Source: Methylotetracoccus oryzae
Lineage (GTDB): Bacteria > Pseudomonadota > Gammaproteobacteria > Methylococcales > Methylococcaceae
NCBI RefSeq assembly: GCF_006175985.1
Contig: NZ_SRSH01000001.1
Span: forward strand, 434,001 to 498,000
DNA: 64,000 nt
Direction of reading: 5' to 3'
The translations under genes were made by a program, and so were the position numbers. Shown in pieces: positions 20,974-28,226 of the stretch (within the stretch, counting starts at the first letter, position 1; each line of letters begins with the position of its first letter). The notes beneath the pieces were generated by a model. It had not been told where the DNA came from. It saw only the letters and a list, made by a program, of their open reading frames with translations, and searched no databases.

Positions 20974-21491
20974 GACGCTGGATGTCCTACGACGCCGAGA
21001 TCGACTTTTACTACAAGCACTTCCCCAGCCTGATCGAACAGGCGGAACTGCGGTTCCGGCCGATGCGCCGAGCGGACGTGTCGGTGGTTTCGGCGATCGA
21101 GGAAGCCGCTTATGAGTTTCCCTGGGAACCGCTCGCGTTCCGCGACTGCCTGACCGTCGGCTACAACTGCTGGATCGCCGAGAAAGCCGGCGAGATCATG
21201 GGCTACGGGATCGTCTCGGTGGGAGCGGGAGAATCGCACGTCCTGAATGTGTGCGTCGCGCCGCATGCGCAGGGCCAGGGCGTTGGCCGCCGGATACTCG
21301 AAAAGCTGATGGAGGTCGCGCGCGGCTACCGCGCTGAAACGATCATGCTCGAGGTGCGCCCGACCAACCGGGTTGCGCTGCGGCTGTACCGAAACATGGG
21401 CTTCAACGAGATCGGCACCCGCCGCGACTATTATCCGGCTCGGGACGGGCGCGAGGATGCGCTGGTGCTGTCCCGTCCGCTGTCAGACTAG
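20949..21491 (+). CDS. rimI: Ribosomal-protein-alanine N-acetyltransferase RimI
   Basis: GNAT-family acetyltransferase that acetylates the N-terminal alanine of ribosomal protein S18. The core (about residues 34-180) has EFPWEPLAFRDCL, the acetyl-CoA loop VAPHAQGQGVGRRILEKLM, and the RimI-typical LEVRPTNRVALRLYRNMGF followed by RRDYYPA. An extra N-terminal segment of about 33 residues precedes the usual start; an in-frame ATG at codon 12 is an alternative start. Overlaps the glycosylase gene by 25 bp. Confidence 0.88.
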   Translation: MFEWLDRVRRWMSYDAEIDFYYKHFPSLIEQAELRFRPMRRADVSVVSAIEEAAYEFPWEPLAFRDCLTVGYNCWIAEKAGEIMGYGIVSVGAGESHVLNVCVAPHAQGQGVGRRILEKLMEVARGYRAETIMLEVRPTNRVALRLYRNMGFNEIGTRRDYYPARDGREDALVLSRPLSD

Positions 21492-21542
21492 GCCGCGGCC
21501 ATCCGGCCCAGGTCGCCACCCGATTGACGAGGAGCCCCCCCG

Positions 21543-22304
21543 ATGCATTTCCACTGCAGATTTCCCATCCTCCTCGCCCTAATGGCGGTGCTCGCGGTGG
21601 CACTGGTAACCCCCCGCCAGGCACATGCCGACGAAACCCTGCGGATGGCGATCAGCGACTGGCCGCCCTATGTCGAGACCACCGCCCCGAGCCAGGGCCT
21701 CGCCATCGAGATCGTCCGGACTGCACTGGACCGTATCGGTTACGACATGGCGCTGGCCGACGAACCCTGGTCGCGCACGCTCGAGGGTGCCTCGATCGGC
21801 GTCTATGATGCCTTGGCCGCCGCCTGGTATAACGCCCAGCGGGCCGGCAACTTCCTCTTCAGTCAGCCGTACCTGATCAACGAAATCAAGTTCATCAAGC
21901 GCCGCGGCGACCCGTTCCAGTTCCGCAGCATCGACGATTTGCGGGGACGGGTCGTCGGCATCGTCAAGGACTACGCCTACGACGACCGCTTCGATCAGGC
22001 GCGCGGCCTGACCCGCTTCGTGAACAACCATGTGCTGGAGAACCTGTTGCTGATGCTGCAGGGTCAGGTGGATGTGACGCTGGACGATGAGCGCGTGCTG
22101 CGTTACGAGATCGACCAGTACATGTCGAACAGCCGCGATGCGTTCGAGATCCTGCCCGAACCCTTCTCCCGCCGTGGACTGTGCTTCGCGATGAACCGCC
22201 AGCACCCGAAGGCACGCGAAATCATCAAGGCCTTCGACGCCGAAATCCGCGAGATGCAAGCGGACGGGACGTTCCGTCAGATCCTGGGCAAGTACGGGAA
22301 CTGA
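21543..22304 (+). CDS. Periplasmic amino-acid-type solute-binding protein
   Basis: SBP family 3 protein of 253 residues with a signal peptide (FPILLALMAVLAVALVTPRQAHA, cleaved before DETLR). The fold starts LRMAISDWPPYVETT and has PWSRTLEG, FSQPYLINEIKF and VGIVKDYAYDD, and ends DGTFRQILGKYG. No permease or ATPase gene is adjacent, so it may be an orphan binding protein or a sensor input rather than part of an ABC importer. The ligand cannot be read from sequence. Confidence 0.82.
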   Translation: MHFHCRFPILLALMAVLAVALVTPRQAHADETLRMAISDWPPYVETTAPSQGLAIEIVRTALDRIGYDMALADEPWSRTLEGASIGVYDALAAAWYNAQRAGNFLFSQPYLINEIKFIKRRGDPFQFRSIDDLRGRVVGIVKDYAYDDRFDQARGLTRFVNNHVLENLLLMLQGQVDVTLDDERVLRYEIDQYMSNSRDAFEILPEPFSRRGLCFAMNRQHPKAREIIKAFDAEIREMQADGTFRQILGKYGN

Positions 22305-22535
22305 CACCCCGCTCGATGCCCTGCCCTCCGAGCCAGCGCACCAAACCGGACTAACGGCTCCGGCTGACGACCACCGGCGCCAGCCCTGTCCCCGCCTGAT
22401 TCGCCTGAAACATCGGATGAATACCGCGACAGTGCCCAGCCCAGGGTCACTGGCGGTGCCGCCGCGCCCAGCCTTTACCGCAACTGTCTATTTTTAGAAG
22501 GCGTTTAGGCCGTCGGAGCGAGCATTGGGTCATTG

Positions 22536-22551
22536 TGTGATGCAGTTCACA
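22536..22551. promoter_or_regulatory. CRP/FNR-type binding site 1, upstream of curlin 1
   Basis: TGTGA-TGCAGT-TCACA: both half-sites match the CRP consensus TGTGA-N6-TCACA exactly. With the TAAGCT at 22574-22579 as -10 element, transcription would start near 22586 and this site would be centred about 42 bp upstream, the class II activator position. Confidence 0.6.
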
Positions 22552-22592
22552 CTTCTTGCCCTGGTGGTCTCCTAAGCTCTGCTCACCGAAGC

Positions 22593-22608
22593 TGTGAAAT
22601 TCTTCACA
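22593..22608. promoter_or_regulatory. CRP/FNR-type binding site 2 or hairpin, upstream of curlin 1
   Basis: TGTGA-AATTCT-TCACA, again a perfect consensus, centred 57 bp from site 1. Extended by one base on each side, its arms CTGTGAA/TTCACAG are followed by six T (22610-22615), so in RNA it could also act as a weak terminator. It would lie just downstream of the predicted start point, suggesting repression or attenuation. Confidence 0.5.
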
Positions 22609-22643
22609 GTTTTTTGGTCCTTGATTCCCCCTGGAGAGCAGTC

Positions 22644-23696
22644 ATGAACACTTCAAGAACATTACTCGCCACCGCGATTGCGTTCGCACTCGGCAGTGGC
22701 TCAGCGATTGGCGGACCCAACACGTCATCCGTACAAGGTTCGGGCGGAGGCAACTACTCCACGACCACGACCACCGGTAGTACGGGTGACAGCGCCATCG
22801 ACATCTATCAGGTCGGCGAAGGCACCGGTGCCAGCGATGCGGAACGAAACCGGGCCATTGTTACACAAGGTGCGGCTAGCCAGACCGCGCGGATCGGCCA
22901 GGGCGCGACCTACGATGCCCCGGACTGGACCGCGGGTACTGCCACTAAAGGCAACGTGGCGACCATCACTCAGTCGGGCGGCGCCGGCAGCACCGCTTCG
23001 GTGTTCCAGAATGGCGGAACCAACACGGCCAGCGTCACGCAGAGTGGAACTGGTATCAAGACCGTTACGATGACTCAGGGCGCAGGGACGAACGTCGCGA
23101 CGTTGACCCAATCCGGTGACGGTGCTCATGGAGCCACAATCACGCAGAGTGGTAGCAGCACATTAAACGCCTTATCAACCCAGAGCGGCGCCAATGCGAA
23201 CACCCTGACGCTTACTCAGACTGGCGGCACGGCACGCGTCAATCAGGACGGTTCGGGTGGCCACACGGCAACGTTGACGCAAAGCAATGGCTCGCTCACC
23301 GTGAATCAAACCGGTGGCGGGGCCGGCGTGTTGGGCAACCAGGCGACCGTGACTGCTCTAAGCGGAGCAGGCAGCAGCCTGACCATCAACCAGTCCGGTA
23401 TCAAGGGACAGGTAACGGTTGACTCGATGAGTGGTGGCACCGCCGCATTCAGTCAAAGCGGCGAGTCCAATACCTTGACTGCGACGAACGTCAGCCAGGG
23501 CTCAGTCATAGTACTTCAGAGTGGTGACAACACGGTTGCAACGCTGGCCCATACCGGGACTGGAACGGGCAATCTGACGCAGTCGGGCGACTACCAGTCG
23601 GCACAGTTCAGTGGAACGTCGGCGAATAGCTTCACCGGCACCTACTCCATCAATGGAACCGCTGCAGCCCCCGCCAACATCGTAGCGAACTACTGA
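22644..23696 (+). CDS. Large curlin-repeat secreted amyloid protein 1
   Basis: 350 residues. Signal peptide (ALATAIAFALGSGSAIG-like, cleaved before GPNTS), then a glycine-rich N-terminal stretch QGSGGGNYS like the N22 secretion signal of CsgA. The body is tandem curlin-type repeats of about 18-20 residues of the form N-x-A-x3-Q-x-G (NVATITQSG, NTASVTQSG, NVATLTQSG). It ends in a 40-residue tail with SGDYQSAQFSGTS and an aromatic last residue. At 350 residues it is more than twice CsgA/CsgB. Presumably exported through CsgG, encoded nearby, to form extracellular fibres. ATG 22644 is set by GGAGAG seven bases upstream. Confidence 0.85.
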   Translation: MNTSRTLLATAIAFALGSGSAIGGPNTSSVQGSGGGNYSTTTTTGSTGDSAIDIYQVGEGTGASDAERNRAIVTQGAASQTARIGQGATYDAPDWTAGTATKGNVATITQSGGAGSTASVFQNGGTNTASVTQSGTGIKTVTMTQGAGTNVATLTQSGDGAHGATITQSGSSTLNALSTQSGANANTLTLTQTGGTARVNQDGSGGHTATLTQSNGSLTVNQTGGGAGVLGNQATVTALSGAGSSLTINQSGIKGQVTVDSMSGGTAAFSQSGESNTLTATNVSQGSVIVLQSGDNTVATLAHTGTGTGNLTQSGDYQSAQFSGTSANSFTGTYSINGTAAAPANIVANY

Positions 23697-23707
23697 AGTC
23701 GGCTAAC

Positions 23708-23742
23708 AGGGCGGGCTTCTTCAAACACCCCCTGCCCGCCCT
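23708..23742 (+). terminator. Hairpin terminator after curlin 1
   Basis: Perfect 9-bp stem AGGGCGGGC (23708-23716) / GCCCGCCCT (23734-23742) with a 17-nt loop, 11 bp after the curlin 1 stop. The T-run is poor (TAACTCC), so it may be only a 3' stabiliser. Confidence 0.5.
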
Positions 23743-23883
23743 TAACTCCGAAAATCGAATCGGGCCAACGGAAGGCCCCCACCGACGCCGGCTGACGGCG
23801 TTCCACCCGCCGGGGCTGCATGGCGCAAGGCCGCAGACCCGGCGGGGAAAAAAGACCGCAATCCTCCCTTTGGGGATGCCAGC

Positions 23884-25206
23884 ATGAACGGATCACGCAC
23901 GCTGCTCGCCGCGGCGATTTCTATCGGCCTGACCGGCGGCCCCGCCTCAGCGGCGCCGAACCAGTCCACGGTCGGCGGCTCGGGCGGCGGCAACTACTCG
24001 GCGACCGACCAGAGCGGAAGCAGCCAGGACAGCGCGATAGAGCTCTACCAGGTCGGCAACGGCGACGGTAGCAGCCCCTTGCAGCAGAACCGCGCCCTCG
24101 TGACGCAGCGCGCCCAAGGCCAGCAGGCGTTTGTCGGCCAGGGCTACACCCACCCCAGCGGCTGGGTGCCAGGCGACGCGACGACCCACAACCTCGCAAC
24201 AATCGAACAGGTCGCGGCCATCGGCAGCCGCGTCGACGTGTTCCAGACCGCGAGCGGCAACACCGCCACGCTCAATCAGTCCGGCGCCGGCCAGCACCGC
24301 GTGACGCTGACCCAGGGCGCCGGCGGCAACACCGCCACACTGACGCAGTCCGGCGCCGGCAGCCATACCGCGACGATCGCTCAGAGCGGCGGCAGCACGC
24401 TGCACGCGCTGTCGACGCAGAGCGGCCCGAATGCCAACACCCTTGCGCTGAGCCAGACCGGCGGCAGCGCTCGGGTCAACCAGGACGGCCTGGGCGGCCA
24501 CACCGCCAACCTGACGCAGAGCGCCGGGGCCTTGACGCTGAACCAGACCGGCGGCGGCGCCGGCGTGCTGGGCAACAACGCCACGGTCGCGAGCCTGAGC
24601 GGCGGTACCCTGGGGATCAACCAGTCGGGCACCTCCGGGCAGGCGACCGTCTACGCGATGAGTGGGGGCACCGCCTCGCTGAACCAGTCCGGAGCGGGCG
24701 ACCGGATCACGGTCGGCACCGCGCTCGGCGGCGGCGTGTCCGACACCGCCTCGCTGACGACCTACCAGCAGGCCCTGGGCAGCAACAAGCAGATCGCCGT
24801 GGACAGCCTGAGCAATGGCGCGATCCTGACGATCACCCAGGCGGCCGACTCGGCCTACGCGCACGTCGTCAGCATGAGCGGCGGCACGGCCGACGTCAGC
24901 CAGACGGGTTCCAACGCCAGCGTGACGATCAACTCGATGAGCGGCGGCGCGCTGAACACCGTGCAGAGCGGGGCCAACAACAGCATCGTCGTCGAGGCGA
25001 TGGTGGCCGGGAATGTGACGCTGTCGCAGACCGGCAACAACAACCAGGCCACGCTGACGCAGACCGGCAGCGCGGTCGCCGACCTGACCCAGTCCGGCGA
25101 CTACCAGAGCGCGACGTTCAACGGGACGTCGACGAACAATTTCACGGGTACTTACACGATCTCCGGTACGGCCGGCGCACCGGCAGTGATCGTCGCCGAT
25201 TACTGA
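23884..25206 (+). CDS. Large curlin-repeat secreted amyloid protein 2
   Basis: 440 residues, paralogue of curlin 1. Signal peptide (LLAAAISIGLTGGPASA), GGSGGGNYS N22-like signal, then the shared segment DSAIELYQVGNGDGSS. Curlin repeats of type N-x-A-x3-Q-x-G (NTATLNQSG, NTATLTQSG, NQATLTQTG) follow. A segment present here but not in curlin 1 (about residues 255-375) carries repeats of another flavour built on SMSGGTA. The C-terminal tail (SGDYQSATFNGTS to the final Tyr) is nearly that of curlin 1. It converges on csgEFG, giving a fibre-subunit plus export-machinery locus. Confidence 0.85.
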   Translation: MNGSRTLLAAAISIGLTGGPASAAPNQSTVGGSGGGNYSATDQSGSSQDSAIELYQVGNGDGSSPLQQNRALVTQRAQGQQAFVGQGYTHPSGWVPGDATTHNLATIEQVAAIGSRVDVFQTASGNTATLNQSGAGQHRVTLTQGAGGNTATLTQSGAGSHTATIAQSGGSTLHALSTQSGPNANTLALSQTGGSARVNQDGLGGHTANLTQSAGALTLNQTGGGAGVLGNNATVASLSGGTLGINQSGTSGQATVYAMSGGTASLNQSGAGDRITVGTALGGGVSDTASLTTYQQALGSNKQIAVDSLSNGAILTITQAADSAYAHVVSMSGGTADVSQTGSNASVTINSMSGGALNTVQSGANNSIVVEAMVAGNVTLSQTGNNNQATLTQTGSAVADLTQSGDYQSATFNGTSTNNFTGTYTISGTAGAPAVIVADY

Positions 25207-25261
25207 CCCGGACCGGGGCAGCGTTCACGCCTCAGGCCCGCGCGCCGGCCCACTTCGCTGT

Positions 25262-25292
25262 CGCGGGAGGGCCTCGCAAAGATCCTCCCGCG
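25262..25292. terminator. Bidirectional hairpin between curlin 2 and csgG
   Basis: Perfect 9-bp stem CGCGGGAGG (25262-25270) / CCTCCCGCG (25284-25292) with a 13-nt loop, between convergent genes. It probably ends curlin 2 transcripts and perhaps csgG transcripts; there is no strong T-run on either strand. Confidence 0.5.
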
Positions 25293-25377
25293 CGCGCTTT
25301 CCGATGCGCCCTGCCGCCGCAAGCCCAAGCCCGATCGTACCCGTCGACGCGGTCAGGGTGGCTCCCAGCCAGCCGGC

Positions 25378-26325
25378 TCATCGCGCGGCGGCCGGTTGTG
25401 CTGCCTCGGTGCGGGTCGTGAAGCCGCTCAGTTCCCCGTCCTCGTCGTAGACCGGGACCGGCTTGACCTGCTTTTGCTCTTCGTATTTGGCGATTAGTTG
25501 CTTGCCGCGCTCGGGGTCGGCGAAATTCCAGACGCCGTCGAGCGCGCCTTCCATGACCAGCGCGTACACCCCCTGCTCGATGGCCTCCTGCACCGACATC
25601 TGGGGCGGTTCGTTGCTGCTGTAGCCGGCCTCGACCTCGAGCAGATTCTGGTAGCTGACGAACTTGAACACGTTCGCATCCAGCCGGATAGAGAAAATGG
25701 TCTTGCGGGTCTCGACCGACTTCAGGATACGCCCGTCCTTGACCGATACCAGGCGCAGATAGATCGTGACCGCATCCCGGGAAAACTCGGTGTTGCCGCC
25801 AATTCCGAGATAACGCGCCCCAAGCCCGCCTGTCAGTAGATTCGTCTCATAGCTGATGACGCCCCCGTCGAGCAGCAGGGGCGAGTACAGTAACGGCGGC
25901 AGCGGGGGAACGCGTTCGAGTTCCTCCTGGCTCATGTACTGCAGCCGGGTCTGCCGAATGATCTTGCGTTCGTTCAGGATGTTGGGCAGCGATTCCCGTT
26001 CCAGCACCGTGAACCAGCTACCGTTGCCGGCATCCTCGAGCGCCTTGATCAGCATCGAAGTCGCGCCCTGGGTGATCGCGGTGGAATAGTTGACCGCACC
26101 GGCCTGGAACCGGTATTGACCGGTCTGGTCGCGAAATTTGTAGACGGTGACGACGATCTTCTGGGCCGGCGGCGGCAGCGAGATCAGGTCGTCGATGACC
26201 TGCGTGTGCCAACCGGTTTCGGGCTTGGATGAGCGGAAGGGCTTGATTTTGGAAGTGCAGCCGGCCACGGTGACGACAGCGGCCAACAGAACGGCGCAGC
26301 AGCGGGCTGCCGATATGGGCAACAT
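25378..26325 (-). CDS. csgG: Curli export channel lipoprotein CsgG
   Basis: Outer-membrane nonameric pore through which curlin subunits pass. The lipobox VTVAGC gives lipid-modified Cys23 when the ATG at 26325 is used (an in-frame TTG lies at 26340). The CsgG core is clear: VVTVYKFRDQTGQYR, GATSMLIKALEDAGNGSWFTVLERE, NILNERKIIRQTR, YSPLLLDGGVISYETN, and LRLVSVKDGRILKSVETRKTIFS. The C-terminal 30 residues are a charged extension. Last gene of csgE-csgF-csgG. Confidence 0.96.
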   Translation of the reverse strand: MLPISAARCCAVLLAAVVTVAGCTSKIKPFRSSKPETGWHTQVIDDLISLPPPAQKIVVTVYKFRDQTGQYRFQAGAVNYSTAITQGATSMLIKALEDAGNGSWFTVLERESLPNILNERKIIRQTRLQYMSQEELERVPPLPPLLYSPLLLDGGVISYETNLLTGGLGARYLGIGGNTEFSRDAVTIYLRLVSVKDGRILKSVETRKTIFSIRLDANVFKFVSYQNLLEVEAGYSSNEPPQMSVQEAIEQGVYALVMEGALDGVWNFADPERGKQLIAKYEEQKQVKPVPVYDEDGELSGFTTRTEAAQPAAAR

Positions 26326-26382
26326 GGTAGTCTGAGACAATCGGCCGCCGCCGCCCTCCGGCCGCGGCGGCGCATGATCGAG

Positions 26383-26835
26383 CTATAGGTTGGGAACATC
26401 GAGGACCGTCCTGTTCCCCGTCGCATTGTCGATGATCGTGACGCGGGTCGCGGTGGACCCTACGCCGCCTTCCAGCATGATTGTGTTGACGCCGGTATTG
26501 AACACGGAGTTCGTTCCCTCCGTCGTCGTGCCGGTGCCGGTCCCGACGGCCTGGTCGACCAACCGGTTGGCGAGCCGATTCAACAGCAAGGCATTGAACT
26601 GCTCGGCGAACAGGTCGGCGCTGGTCTTGGCTGCAGTCGTCGTGTTCGAAGTCGTTGTCTTGGTCGTCGGCGCCTTGAACTTGTTGATCGCATTCGCGCC
26701 CGACATCAGGTTCGAATAGTTGAAGGGATTGCCACCGAAATCCGGGTTGACGAAGCTGTGCACCAGTTCGGAACCGTGGGCGACGGGCAGCGCCAGCAGT
26801 GCGACCGCGAGTGCCCTAAGCATTTGCGTAAACAT
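26383..26835 (-). CDS. csgF: Curli assembly factor CsgF
   Basis: CsgF is a secreted chaperone that plugs into CsgG and couples export to nucleation at the cell surface. Signal peptide (MLRALAVALLALPVAHG), then the mature N-terminus ELVHSFVNPDFGGNPFN, matching the family hallmark NPxFGGNP that inserts into the CsgG pore. A Thr-rich linker (APTTKTTTSNTTTAAKT) and a C-terminal beta domain follow. The ATG at 26835 is preferred over 26841 because GGAG lies 7 bases before it. 42 bp before csgG. Confidence 0.93.
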   Translation of the reverse strand: MFTQMLRALAVALLALPVAHGSELVHSFVNPDFGGNPFNYSNLMSGANAINKFKAPTTKTTTSNTTTAAKTSADLFAEQFNALLLNRLANRLVDQAVGTGTGTTTEGTNSVFNTGVNTIMLEGGVGSTATRVTIIDNATGNRTVLDVPNL

Positions 26836-26891
26836 GGCCATTCTCCTGTCGATGAATCGACGCCAAGCGAACCGCAGTACGGCTCGTCGGC

Positions 26892-27383
26892 TCAGTAAAG
26901 CCCGCCTTCGTCACTCTGCAGGTACGTGTTCTTCAGTAGCTGACGGATATCCTTGGCAACGGCTGCCGCGGCGGTCCGGATGTCCTCGAAGCGCGGCGTA
27001 ACGTAACTTTCCCACATTGGCGAATCATTCAGCGTCACCCGGATCAGGCTGCCGCGAATGGGATCGAATAACTCGCTAACCTTGATGTCGTAGCTGACAC
27101 CCTCGATCGGCCGCCAGGCATGGGTAAACGCGTCGAAGAATTCGTGGCCGAACTTCGTGACCGTCTGATCGGTCATTAGCCCCTGGATCTCCAAGCCGCC
27201 TTCCAGCCCTGAATCGGACTCGAGGACACCCTCGTCGATGAAGTCTTCGTGTGGCGCGGGCCGCGCGGGAACTTGCGGCTTGGCCGACGGGGCATTCTCC
27301 GTGTTGCCGGCTGCGGTCGCGAGGTTCGCGGTGAGAAAAAGCAAAGACAGCCAAATCAGCTGCTTCCCGACTTTCCTGCTCAT
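26892..27383 (-). CDS. csgE: Curli export gatekeeper CsgE
   Basis: Periplasmic CsgE caps CsgG and gives substrate selectivity. Signal peptide (LIWLSLLFLTANLATA), a proline-rich linker (about residues 30-45), then the CsgE domain: GLMTDQTVTKFGHEFFDAFTHAW and the C-terminal RTAAAAVAKDIRQLLKN. ATG at 27383 is used; a TTG lies six bases upstream. First gene of csgEFG. Upstream, TATAGT on the minus strand (within 27409-27418) could be a -10, next to the near-palindrome CGCA-TAT-TGCG. Confidence 0.93.
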   Translation of the reverse strand: MSRKVGKQLIWLSLLFLTANLATAAGNTENAPSAKPQVPARPAPHEDFIDEGVLESDSGLEGGLEIQGLMTDQTVTKFGHEFFDAFTHAWRPIEGVSYDIKVSELFDPIRGSLIRVTLNDSPMWESYVTPRFEDIRTAAAAVAKDIRQLLKNTYLQSDEGGLY

Positions 27384-27527
27384 CGTCAACCCCTACTACC
27401 GACCGCTAAACTATAGCGCATATTGCGTATTCCCGGGGCAGGTTTTGGCAGCGGCTACAACCACGCGGCCGCCGTTCCGGACGAGTGCGAATGGTGCTGC
27501 GCGGAAAGCCCGCAAGCGCTGCAACCG

Positions 27528-28067
27528 TCAGCGCCGGAACCACTGTCGTGGATCGTACCAAGGGCCATCGTCGCGCTCGTCCTTGCGAAACTCCCACGGC
27601 GGCACCGGACGGGCTTTTGCCCACAGGCCGAGCCGGGCCCGTCGGGCCGCGGCCTCGGCGGCCAAATAGCGCTCATCCTTGCCGTATCTGCGGTAGACCC
27701 ACGCCATACCGCGAGCCACCTGCTCCAGATTGATGTCGTAACCGCCCCACAAGACCTTGCCGACCAGGCGGTGATAGCGATCGACCGTGGTGACCTCGAT
27801 GGAAACGTCGCGCTTGTAGACCAGTTGGGACAGCGACTGCTTTGAACGCGAGCCGTAGTCCTGGTTCTTCTCCGGTGCATCGATCAGGTGCAACCGGATG
27901 CGGTACTCGCGGCGATACCGGTCGAGCACCGTCAGCGTATCGCCGTCATGCACCGCAACGACCCGCCCCTGAAGCACGGTACTGGCAACCGCCGCCAAGG
28001 GCGTCAGCGGCAGCAGGCATGACAGCATCACCCGCGCTGCGAATCGGCGCAATCGTCTGAAATTCAT
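27528..28067 (-). CDS. Secreted thermonuclease (SNase family)
   Basis: 179-residue staphylococcal-nuclease homologue with a signal peptide (ARVMLSCLLPLTPLAAVA). Catalytic elements are intact: HDGDTLTV (Ca ligand Asp), RLHLIDAPEKNQ (Arg and Glu), and DRYHRLVGKV with the second arginine. It should hydrolyse DNA and RNA outside the cytoplasm. ATG 28067 is chosen because the signal peptide follows directly. It lies between csgE and a divergent metalloprotease; a role in trimming extracellular DNA of a curli matrix would be speculation. Confidence 0.9.
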   Translation of the reverse strand: MNFRRLRRFAARVMLSCLLPLTPLAAVASTVLQGRVVAVHDGDTLTVLDRYRREYRIRLHLIDAPEKNQDYGSRSKQSLSQLVYKRDVSIEVTTVDRYHRLVGKVLWGGYDINLEQVARGMAWVYRRYGKDERYLAAEAAARRARLGLWAKARPVPPWEFRKDERDDGPWYDPRQWFRR

Positions 28068-28226
28068 TTCGCTGTGCCAGGGACCCGTTGGAACGAAGCG
28101 GAAGTATAGGCGTACGGCCACAACCTCGCAGCGAACGCTCACCCGTTGATGGCGAATGGGTGCCAGGGATGTCACTCCGGGGGAATGGCGCTATGATCAA
28201 GGACAATCCGCACAACCGTGATCGCC

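Larger units (their letters stand above)
22305..22643. other. Long upstream region of the first curlin gene
   Basis: 339 bp with no gene. It contains two CRP-type palindromes (listed separately), a possible -10 TAAGCT at 22574-22579, and a GGAGAG ribosome binding site at 22632-22637. The left 180 bp hold nothing I can name. Confidence 0.4.

Noticed and set aside
22950..25150. Tandem repeats resembling a repeat array
   Set aside because: The repetition is at the protein level inside curlin genes, with variable spacing and synonymous change, not a CRISPR or DNA repeat array.
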